Assembly (NCBI GenBank): GCA_019454605.1
Contig: JACFNZ010000008.1
Span: 1 to 43,451 of the forward strand
DNA length: 43,451 nucleotides
Origin: Candidatus Altimarinota bacterium
Lineage (GTDB): Bacteria; Patescibacteriota; Gracilibacteria; BD1-5; UBA6164
Direction of reading: 5' to 3'
Shown here: in pieces, positions 31,658-40,738 of the stretch
Layout of the letters: every line of letters starts with the position of its first letter
Position numbering within the stretch: position 1 is the first letter of the stretch
Program-made: the position numbers and the translations under genes
The notes under the pieces: generated by a model
The model's input: the letters and a program-made list of their open reading frames with translations, nothing else
The model's database searches: none
Told to the model about the DNA's origin: nothing

Positions 31658-34600
31658 ATGTCTAAAGCTGTAATAAAATATATTTGATGAATTGATGATA
31701 AAGATACTTGAAAAAATTTAACTTGATCACAAACTTTATTTTCAGTAGATATTTGAAAAACAAAAAATCCTAAAATAATTATAGATGCTTGAGCTCATCA
31801 ATGAGTTAAAAATGCATTAAAAATAAATAAAGAAATCTCACCTGAAGTTATTTCAGCTGATTTTTTAATTATAACTCATGCTCATAGTGATCATTCTTGA
31901 CTTGTGCCATATTTAGTAAAAAAATGATTTTCAGGACAAATTATTTCAACAAATCTAACTAAATTACAATCAAAAGTTATGTGGCTTGATTATGTTAATT
32001 TAACAAGAAATGAAATAGAAAAAGTCAATGAATTAAACTCAAAATTAGCAAAAAAATTATCAGAAAGTCTTGCTATAGTAAATCATTATGAAAAAATAAA
32101 ATCTAAATCAAAAGATAGTAAAGAAAGTAAAGAATATCTTTTAAAAATAGTTTGAGATGAAAGAGACTTTGAAAGTAGTTTTTTAGAGTCAAAGGCTTTA
32201 TTAAAAGAGTATTGAGTAGAGGAAGTTTCAGATATTTCTTCTGTGTTAAAAGAACCTCCAGAGCTTTTGTATGATGAAGAAGATATTGAAATAGCATTTA
32301 ATAAAATAGAGTGTTTAGAGTATGGAGAAGAAGCTATTTTACAAAACTTTAAACCAATTATGTCTGCTAAAGATGAAGATATAGAAAATATTTTAACTCA
32401 AACTAGATCTTGATCTTGAAAGCAAATAGCAGTTTCATCGTTTATAAAATGAACTATAACTTGAAGATTAAAGCAATTATTGCAAAAAATATCAAAAGAT
32501 GAAGTTGAAAATATATCTATAAATAAAAAAAATGAAGTCTTAAGAGATGAATTAACTAAGGCATTTAATTATGTAAAATATATAGAAAAAAGTAAACTTA
32601 GTTTATCTTTATTTAAAAATGAAAACGAGGATTTACTAAATGAAAATGAGGATTTATTAGAAAAAGAGTTAAAAGATTTAGAAAGCATAAATATTTGATG
32701 AGAAAAAGTTGATGTAATAAGACTATTAAATTTTTATAGATGATTAAAGTTTAAACTACCAAAAGATATAAATGAGTATTTAGCATTAGAAAAAGAATTA
32801 AATGAATTAAATATTTTAGATTATGAAGATTTAAATAGACAATTACCACAATTACCAGAAACAAATTATACTACATTTGATATAAAAAAATGATTAAAAA
32901 ATAGTTATTTAACTAATTTAGATAATCCAAATATAAATGATTTTATTTTATATATTGATAATATAGAAGATATAGATCTTTATGAAATAATATCGTATTT
33001 AAAAGATAAAAAAAGAGTCTTTATAAATAAAAAGATATTAAAAGATGTTATAGTAATGATTAATCAATATTTTGATAAAAATTCATTAAATATAAAAAGA
33101 AATACTGAATTAAAAGAAGAGTTATATAAAGCTTTAGATATAAAATTAGCTTATGAATGAAGTTTAGAAAGTTTTCAAGAAAATAATAAGTTTGAGTATA
33201 AAAAAGCAAAAGATTTTTTATCATCATATAAAAAAGAATCAATTATTGATAGTTTGTATTGATTAGATGAAGTAGATGATTTAGTTGAAACAACTGATTG
33301 AAATTGAAATTCAAATAAAGTAAAAATATATATAAAAAGACTTGATGATAAAAGAATATATGATGTTTTGTTTAATAAAGATAAAAATTTAATTTATATC
33401 TTTGATGATAAAATTAAACAAAGAATTAAACAAAAGTTAAAAGATAAAATAGATGAAATTAATTGATTTAAAAATTTAGCTAAAAAAAATAATTCTAAAT
33501 ATCATCAATATCAATTATTTGTTTCGTATTATGAATGAAAAACTCGTATTTCAGAAAGTAATTATAACGATGCTGTAGAGTTATTGTCTAAACATAATAT
33601 AAAAGAAGTCTGAGATATAAGATCATATTATTTTTATAAAACAATAGAGAATTATTCTCAAAATGATATTGAAAAATTAATATCTCAAATCATACAAACA
33701 GGAGAAGATTTCTCATATCAAAAAATAAGACATATACATATAAATAATATTTCTCAAGAAGAGATAAATCAAATACCATATGAATATCAAGATATTTTTA
33801 CTGTTTTTAGTATAAAATCTCAGTTAAAAGATGAAATTAAAGATAAATTAAATTCTCAAATAAATGACTTTTATAGTATATCAAATAAAAGAAGAAAAAT
33901 AAGAGCTTCACTGAAAGAAAAACTAGATTTATTTTTAAGTTGGAAAGCTAATTACTCTAAATTATTTGAAATAAATTGATATGATTTAGATTGACTTATA
34001 ACTACTTTATCAACAAGAAAACAAGAGATAAATTTAATCAAAGAAAAATTAAAAAATATAAAAAATGTAAAGGAAATTATAAAAAAACTTGCATCTTGAA
34101 AAAATAATTTAGAAGATTTCTCTTACTCTAGGCAATTAATATTAAACCATAATATTAGTTGTTTAGAAGATATTGAAAACTGTTTAACTCCATTAATACA
34201 AATTGATTATTCTATAGAAGAAGTAAAAAAAGCAATTTCTCTATTAAAATCAGTTCATTTAGATAAAAATCAAGATATTTTAGAAGATATAAAGTTAAAC
34301 TTTGTAGATGCTTGACATATTGAGGGGAGTGCCCAAGTTGTTATTACTTTAGTTGTTAGTCAAGTTGACAATATATTATCACAAACAAAAGTTGCAAAAA
34401 AGGGTGCTACAAAAAGAGTATTAAGACATTATAATTATTGATTTTCTTGAGATTTATGAAGAATTAAAGACCCAAACCTAGCTTGAACTCCACTAAATAT
34501 TCCATTTAAACTAGATTATTTACAAATGGAGTCAACTTATGCTTGAAGAGTCCATGTTGATAAACAAAAATCAATTAAAGATTTAATAAATTCTATTTCA

Positions 34601-35476
34601 ACAGCAAATTGAAAAGTTTTAATTCCTGCTTTTTCTATGCAAAGAACTCAAGAAATTTTAGTGTATTTACTTGAAAAAAGACTTGATTCTCAAAAAATTA
34701 TAGATGAAATAAAGTTATTAAAAAAAGATATTAAGGATTTAGAATTATTAGCTTTTGAAAAATGAATTGACAATTTTAAAAAAATTGAAAGTTTAAAAGC
34801 AAAAATAGAATTTTTAAAAACTCAAATTTTTGATTATGATATTATACTTGATAGTCCAACAAGTGAAGCTATAACAGAAATTTATATAAATCATATAGAT
34901 AAGAAATATTCTCTACTTAATAAAGAAATTCAAGTAAAACTTTTTTGAAGAGAAATAATAAAGTATGTAAAAAATTCAGTAAATGATGATAAAGATGATT
35001 CAAAGGATAATAATAGAACTTCTTTAGATGAAATTTACTCAGTTGAAAATAGAGATAAAAAAGAAATTATTATTTCAGCATCTTGAATGGCAGATTGAGG
35101 GTCAATTATAAATCATTTAAAAGAAAATTTATCAAATCCAAACTCAAAAATTGTATTTATATGATACTGTCCGTTATCAACTAAATGATGAAAAATAAAA
35201 TCTTGAGAAGAATTTATTATAATAGATTGAGAACCATTTGAAGTAAAGTGTGAGTATGATGATATAACTTGATTTTCTTGACATATAGATTCAGAAGAAA
35301 TACTTATGTATTTAAAAAGGCAAAATTTTGCAAAAAATGCTACTATTGCACTAAATCATTGAGATGAAAAAAGATTAATACTTCAAAAACAAATTGAAAA
35401 AGTTATTTGAGAGACAAGTAAAAAAATAGAAGTATTAGTTCCAAATTTATCAGAAAATATAAAACTTGATATATAA
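31658..35476 (+). CDS. beta-CASP metallo-beta-lactamase nuclease with very large insertion
   Basis: A 1272-residue protein of the CPSF/Ysh1-like beta-CASP RNA nuclease family (COG1236-like), usually about 450 residues. N-terminal metal site: ITHAHSDHSG (His74, His76, Asp78, His79). Then YDEEDIE and LEYGEEA (about 222). The next family block, VDAGHIEGSA (His887), normally comes some 20-30 residues later; here about 640 Lys/Glu/Asn/Ile-rich residues intervene. The rest is in order: GFSGDLGRI (Asp932), ESTYAGRVH (958-966), IPAFSMQRTQE, DSPTSEAI, ISASGMADGG, FSGHID (His1209) and LNHGDE (His1234). All catalytic residues are kept, so it is likely active in RNA cleavage or decay. A second, smaller coiled-coil insertion lies between IPAFSMQR and DSPTS. 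It has a consensus promoter and a terminator of its own. Confidence 0.9.
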
Positions 35477-35511
35477 AAAAAGATTTTGCTAACTCGGCAA
35501 AATCTTTTTTA
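35476..35511. terminator. two-way terminator between beta-CASP and dnaJ-like genes
   Basis: GATTTTGC (35482-35489) and GCAAAATC (35497-35504) with a 7-base loop, extended by A and T runs at 35476-35481 and 35505-35510. It begins at the beta-CASP stop; the dnaJ-like stop (35509-35511) is in the far edge. Confidence 0.8.
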
Positions 35512-36216
35512 GTAAGTTACATTGTTTGAAATAGTTTTAAGTAAGTTTAAATCAACTTCACTTATATATTTAGGCATTATAGCTTCTGTAATTACAATTA
35601 AATTTCACTTATTTCAAGAGATATTTTTTCAAAATCATTTTACTCTAAATTTAGTTCCTGGTTTTGTGTTAGGTGGAATTTTTAACTTTGCTTTTTCTCA
35701 TAAAAAAGAACTCACTTCTATTTTACATCAAATAATTAAATCAAAAATAGGAACTTCATATATTTTTGTAATATCAATTTCAGGAGTTTTTTCTTCTCTG
35801 AAACTAGTTTTTTTTGTTTGAGTTTGCCCAAAATTACTTCAAAACAAATCTCAAAAATCAAATCACGAACTTGAAGAATAGCTTTTATTACCTCAAAAAT
35901 TTCAAAATAAATCTTCTAAGTCAATTCATCAAGTAGAAGAATAAGAATAACTTCAAGATGAAAAAGGATTTTGCTGACTAGAGTAAGAGTTTCAAGAAAA
36001 ATTATTACTTCCAAAAGTATCATAATTTTTTCTTTTTTTACTATCTCATAAAGTATCATAAGCATTATTTATTTCTTTAAATTTACTTTCAGCATCTTTA
36101 TTTTGTTTATTTCTATCAGGATGGTATTTCATAGCAAGTTTTCTGTATGCTTTTTTTATTTCATCATCACTTGCATTTTTTGTAACTCAAAGTATATCAT
36201 AATAATTTTTAGGCAT
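35509..36216 (-). CDS. dnaJ: DnaJ-like co-chaperone without zinc finger
   Basis: A 235-residue J-domain protein that would stimulate an Hsp70 (DnaK). The J domain (residues 1-70) has [23 protein letters not shown] with the HPD triad at 32-34, and [22 protein letters not shown] Gly/Ser/Phe-rich linker follows (about 70-135). A single short C-terminal substrate-binding domain follows ([47 protein letters not shown]). The CxxCxGxG zinc finger of true DnaJ is missing and only one C-terminal beta domain fits, so it is shorter than CbpA (about 300 residues). The symbol is a family label; cbpA would be equally fair. No dnaK or grpE lies in the window. Confidence 0.88.
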
Positions 36217-36220
36217 TTTC

Positions 36221-36248
36221 TTGACTTATTAAAAAAAATAATTATAAA
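36221..36248 (+). promoter_or_regulatory. promoter of the 150-residue secreted protein gene
   Basis: TTGACT (36221-36226), a 16-base spacer and TATAAA (36243-36248), ending 29 bases before the ATG at 36278. Confidence 0.5.
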
Positions 36249-36277
36249 AATATCTTACTTTTTAATTTCTTTAAAAT

Positions 36278-36730
36278 ATGAAAAAAATATTTTTACTTAT
36301 TGTAACAAATTTTTTAATTTTTTCAAGTGTTTCAAATTCTTTAGCTAATGATTGATTAATAGAAGAATTATTAAATCTAGATAAATGAACTTTTTCTTAT
36401 GAGCTTGAATTAAAAAAACTAGATACATATACTTTTAAAGATAAAAGACTTACAAAGCTTTATAATAATTTAAGAAATTATGATAAAATTATTAGAAAAT
36501 CTTTAATTAAATCATATGATGAGGGAAAGTATGACACTTATAAAATGAATTGAATTATAAAAAACTATACTCAATTTGTTTCTTATGCAAATGATTTTTT
36601 TTACTATATTTCTATGTGAGATAATAATAAAAAATTACTTGATGATATAGAGATGCAAGAAGCTATTTTATATACATACGAAAATACAAAAGAGTATTAT
36701 ACTAAAGTTAAAAATTTATTAAAATATTAA
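36278..36730 (+). CDS. small secreted helical protein
   Basis: A 150-residue protein with a signal peptide (MKKIFLLIVTNFLIFSSVSNSLA-N). The mature part of about 127 residues is rich in Lys, Tyr, Asp and Leu and probably all-helical, with no cysteine and only four glycines (three TGA). No family is recognised. It has its own promoter and is followed by a short hairpin terminator, so it is a single-gene unit just ahead of the ATP-citrate lyase genes. Confidence 0.65.
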
Positions 36731-36757
36731 AAAACTTGCTAAAAACAAGTTTTTTTT
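36729..36757 (+). terminator. terminator of the 150-residue protein gene
   Basis: A stem AAAAAACTTG / CAAGTTTTTT (36729-36738 and 36746-36755) with a 7-base loop and T-tract, starting in the stop codon. Confidence 0.65.
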
Positions 36758-36790
36758 ATAATTAAAGTATATTAAATACTATACAAAAAT

Positions 36791-37993
36791 ATGGCACAAA
36801 AGGCAATTAGAGAGTTTGATGTAAAAAATATGTTTTTTGATTATATAAAACATAATTATAATTGATATTTTATATCATCTTTAGATGATTTTAAAGATAT
36901 AAAAGAAAATAAAAAATATGTAATAAAACCAGATGAACTTTTTTGAAAAAGATGAAAATTAGGATTATTATGAATAAATCTAGAAAAAAATGAATTAATT
37001 ACTTGGTATAAAGAAAAAATCTCAAAAGAAATAGAAATAAACTCTTTAAAATGATTTTTAAAAAATTTTATAGTTGAAGAATTTATTCCTCATGATGAAG
37101 AATTTTATGTTTCTATAACTTCAAAAAGAGAGTGAGATGAACTAACTTTTTCTAATTTTTGATGAATAGATATTGAAGAAAATTGGGAAAAAACAAAAAG
37201 TATATTAATTTCTCCACTAGAAAAATTAAATAAAGAATTAATTTTGAAAAATTTTTGAGTGAAAGATGAAAAAATTTTGCAAGTAATAATTGATTTATTT
37301 AATTTTTATAGAGATTTTGATTTTGCTTATTTAGAAGTAAATCCTTTTTGTTTTAATAAAGAAACTAAAGAGCTTGTAATTTTAGATATGGTTGCAAAAC
37401 TTGATAATACAGCTTTTTTTAAACATAATTCTTGGAATAATATATCTTTCCCAAATAGTTTTTGAAGTATAGATTTGGAAAATGAAAAATATATCATGGA
37501 TTTAGATGAAAAAACAGGAGCTTCTTTAAAACTAAAATTTTTAAATTTAGAATGATCTATTTGGTTGCTTTTGTCTTGATGATGAGGTTCTTTAGTTATA
37601 ACTGACACTTTATGATACTTAGGTTATAGTAAAGAAATAGCTAATTATTGAGAATTATCTGGAGATCCAACTAGAGAATATACTTTTGAATATACAAAAG
37701 TATTAATTGAACAAATGTTAAAATCAAAAAATGCAAAGTATTTAATTATTGCTTGAGCAATAGCAAATTTTACTCAAATAGACAAAACATTTTTATGAAT
37801 TATAGATGTACTTGATATTTATTACAAAGAAATAATAGAAAAAGATATAAAAATTTTGGTAAGAAGATGATGATTAAATGATAAAATATGACTAAAACTC
37901 TTAAAAGATACTTGTGATAAATACTGAATAAAATATACTTTAACTTGAAGTGAGACTTATATGACTGATATATTAAAAGAAATTAAATTATAA
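36791..37993 (+). CDS. aclA: ATP-citrate lyase, ATP-grasp/CoA-binding subunit
   Basis: A 400-residue protein matching the smaller subunit of two-subunit ATP-citrate lyase (plant ACLA, about 423 residues; called AclB in Chlorobium). It starts QKAIREFDVKN like plant ACLA. The ATP-grasp part has VIKPDELFGKRGKLGL, VEEFIPHDEEFYVSI, NFGGIDIEENWEK and YLEVNPF. The citrate/phosphate part has LDEKTGASLKLKFLN, SIWLLLSGGGGSLVITDTLG, LGYSKEIANYGELSG, IAGAIANFTQI and RRGGLNDKIGLKLL. These blocks separate it from plain succinyl-CoA synthetase beta, which lacks the EIENW and SLKF regions. The partner gene follows after 14 bases. Together they convert citrate, CoA and ATP to acetyl-CoA, oxaloacetate, ADP and phosphate. 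Confidence 0.9.
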
Positions 37994-38007
37994 CTAAAAA
38001 ATAAAAA

Positions 38008-39783
38008 ATGTTTTCAAAAAATACCTTTGCAATTATTTATTGACTTCAACTTCAAACAGCTCAAAAAATGCTTGATTTTGATTTTTTGTGTGACAGAAAA
38101 CCATCTGTTTTAGGTTTTATAGATAAATGACAAAAAACCTCAAATCATAAACTTTTTTATTGAAATAAAGAAATAATTATTTCATCTTTTCCTGATTTTG
38201 AGAGTATTCCAGATGTTATTTTAAGCCAAGTTGATACTTGTTTAAACTTTGCTTCTTTTCGTTCTGCTTATGAAGCTACTTTAGATATTTTAAAAATAGA
38301 AACTATAAAAAATATTGTAATAATTGCTGAATGAATTCCTGAATCAGATACAAAAAAAATAATAGAACTAAATAAAAAATTAAATAAAAATATTATTTGA
38401 CCATCAACAGTTTGAGCAATGACTTCAGGGGAGTTTAGAGCTTGAAATACTGGAGGAAGTTTGGATAATATTATTTCATCAAAACTTTATAAAAAATGAG
38501 TTGTTTGATTTGTTTCAAAATCAGGTTGAATGAGTAATGAACTTAGAAAAATAATTGCAGACAATACTTCTTGAACTCATACTTCAGTGGCTATTTGATG
38601 AGATAAATACCAAATTGCTACTTTTAAAGATATTATTTTATCATTTGAAAAAAATCCTGAAATAAAAATGATTGTCCTGCTTTGAGAGGTGTGATGAGTA
38701 GAGGAAAATTTGATTTGAGATATGATCAAAAATTGAAACATAAAAAAACCATTTGTTTGATATTGTATCTGAACAATATCAGATTTATTACCTTGAGAAG
38801 TCCAATTTTGACATGCTTGAGCAAAAGCTGACTCTAAAAAAGAAAGTTCAAATTATAAAAATAATTATTTAAAATCTTGTTGAGCAATAGTTCCAGATAG
38901 TTTTATGGATTTTTGAGAAAAAATTAAAATTACTTTCAAAAATTTAAAAGATATAAATATAGAAGAAAATAATATAAATAATTATGAAAAATTAAAAATA
39001 ATAAATAATAGAAAACCCACAAAAATAACTTCATCTATAAGTGATGAAAGAGGAGAAGAGCTTACTTTAAACAAAAAACCAATATCTAGTTATGTAGAGA
39101 AAGGTTCTCTAGCACAAGTTATTTCAAATTTATGGCTTAAAAGAGATTTACCAAGTTATTGAGATAAGTTTTTAAATACAGTTTTAATACTTTTAGCAGA
39201 CCATGGTCCAGCTGTTTCAGGTGCTAGTAATACAATTGTAACATCAAGAGCATGAAATAGTATAAAAGATAGTTTAATTGCTTGACTTACAACTATTTGA
39301 CCAAGATTTTGATGAGCTATAGATTGAGCTTGAAAATATTTTTTTGAATGAGTTTTAAATAATACTTCTCCAAAAGATTTTGTTTCAAACTTGAAAAATG
39401 CTTGAATTCCAATTCCTTGAATATGACACAAAGTAAAATCAAAATTTAACCCAGATAAAAGATGTGAAATATTACTTGAAATTTCAAAAACTTTCCCAAA
39501 AACTAAATACCTTGATTATGCTCTAAAAATAGAGGAATTAACTTTAGCAAAAAAGCCAAATTTAATTTTAAATGTTGATGGAATGATTTGAAGTATGATG
39601 ATAGATTTATTTGAAAATATAGGTATGTCAAATGATGAAATAAAAAATTATATAGATGCTTGAGTTTTGAATTCATTTTTTATTTTATCAAGAAGTATAT
39701 GATTTATAGGACATGCTATTGATCAAAAAATACTTTCTGAATGACTTTATAGAACTTCTTGGGATGATATTTTATATATTTAA
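38008..39783 (+). CDS. aclB: ATP-citrate lyase, CoA-ligase/citrate-synthase-like subunit
   Basis: A 591-residue protein matching plant ACLB (608 residues; AclA in Chlorobium). It begins [21 protein letters not shown]. The SucD-like half has [49 protein letters not shown] and VQFGHAGAKAD with the phosphorylated His269. A linker leads to SISDERGEE and the citrate-synthase-like half: [46 protein letters not shown] (His474), LNVDGMIG (Asp524) and [10 protein letters not shown] (His569), ending [11 protein letters not shown]. All residues needed for citryl-CoA formation and cleavage appear present. It is co-transcribed with aclA; a DoxX gene follows after 10 bases. Confidence 0.93.
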
Positions 39784-39793
39784 TTTTTAATTT

Positions 39794-40189
39794 ATGAAAA
39801 ATTCTTTATTTTTTGCAAGACTTTTAGTTGTAGTTTTATTTTATTTTTCACTTTATGGAAAAATAGTGCATTTTGATGCTCAAGTAGCACTTACTGCGAC
39901 TAAATGAGTTCCTTTTGCAAATATAGCAATTATTTTAGCAATTTTATTTGAAAGTGTTTGATGAACTTTGCTTTTAATATGAAAAAAATGAGCTTCAATA
40001 TGAGCTCTTTTGTTGATTTTATTTACTGCTATAGTTACACCTATATTTTTTGACTTTTGGAATAATCCTAAAGTTATAAATAATTTTATGAGTAATATTG
40101 CAATTATTTGATGATTATTATTTATGTTTTTTTATTATTTAGAAGATGATTTAAAATACTTAAAAAAAATAATAAGAAAAAAAGCATAA
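39794..40189 (+). CDS. DoxX-family membrane protein
   Basis: A 131-residue protein with four membrane helices, fitting the DoxX family: FARLLVVVLFYFSLYGKIV, VPFANIAIILAILFESVGGTLLLIGKKG, IGALLLILFTAIVTPIFFDFW and NFMSNIAIIGGLLFMFFYYL. DoxX proteins are small quinone- or sulfur-redox-linked membrane proteins of uncertain role. It follows aclB after 10 bases and probably shares its transcript. It converges on dsbB, another membrane redox protein, and the two genes share a palindromic end, so both proteins finish with the same residues, IIRKKA. Confidence 0.8.
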
Positions 40190-40212
40190 TTAATTATGCT
40201 TTTTTTCTTATT
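40171..40212. terminator. 42-base perfect palindrome shared by doxX-like gene and dsbB
   Basis: Two 21-base arms meet at 40191/40192 with a GCATAATTAATTATGC core and A/T runs that give a U-tract on both strands. It holds both stop codons (40187-40189 plus, 40194-40196 minus) and the last codons of both genes. Confidence 0.85.
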
Positions 40213-40715
40213 ATAAAAGTTAGTATCAAAATTGAAATAAAAGTTAAAACTCACATTGCAGGAATTGTTATAAATCAAAATACTTCAACTCCATCATTTC
40301 ATACACAACTTGGTCAAGTTAAAGAACATTTAGTATCTACACTAGCTATAGAAAACATACTTAAGTATTGTAGAGTAGTATGATAAATAGTTAGTATTAA
40401 TCATATTATTGAAAAAATAAATATCAAGAAATAGTTTTTTTCAATATTTTTAATTCATGATATAGCTCAGATCAGAAATAATGGAAATAAAAATATTCTC
40501 TCAACCCAACAATAATAACAAGGGTCTAAATAATAAATATATTCATAAGTTAAAGCTCAAATAATTGAGATTCAAGAAATTATTGAGATAAATAAATAAT
40601 AAATTTTTAAAGTTATTTTGTCTTTTAATGATTTATTAAATAAAATTATTAAAGATAAAATAAATAAAATTATTACTCAAATACCTACTAATGTAGAATA
40701 AAGTTCTAAATTCAT
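40194..40715 (-). CDS. dsbB: DsbB-type disulfide-bond oxidoreductase
   Basis: A 173-residue, four-helix membrane protein of the DsbB/BdbC family, which passes electrons from a periplasmic thiol oxidase (DsbA) to quinone. The first redox pair is in DPCYYCWVERI (Cys66, Cys69); the CxxC with a following Arg is the family signature. The second pair is Cys130 and Cys137 in KCSLTGPSCV, in the second outer loop. Helices lie near residues 8-27, 40-58, 72-88, 97-113 and 148-168. It fits with the cysteine-rich secreted proteins in this window. It starts 23 bases after valS and is co-transcribed with it. No dsbA is in the window. Confidence 0.9.
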
Positions 40716-40738
40716 ATTAAATTAAATTAAAAAATAAA

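Noticed and set aside
35522-36348. Two plus-strand open frames of 99 and 81 residues
   Set aside because: They are antisense to the dnaJ-like gene, whose HPD motif and J domain fix the minus strand as coding.
36791-39783. Succinyl-CoA synthetase (sucCD)
   Set aside because: The first gene has the ACLA-specific blocks, and the second continues into a complete citrate-synthase-like half ending in GHAIDQK, which SucD lacks.
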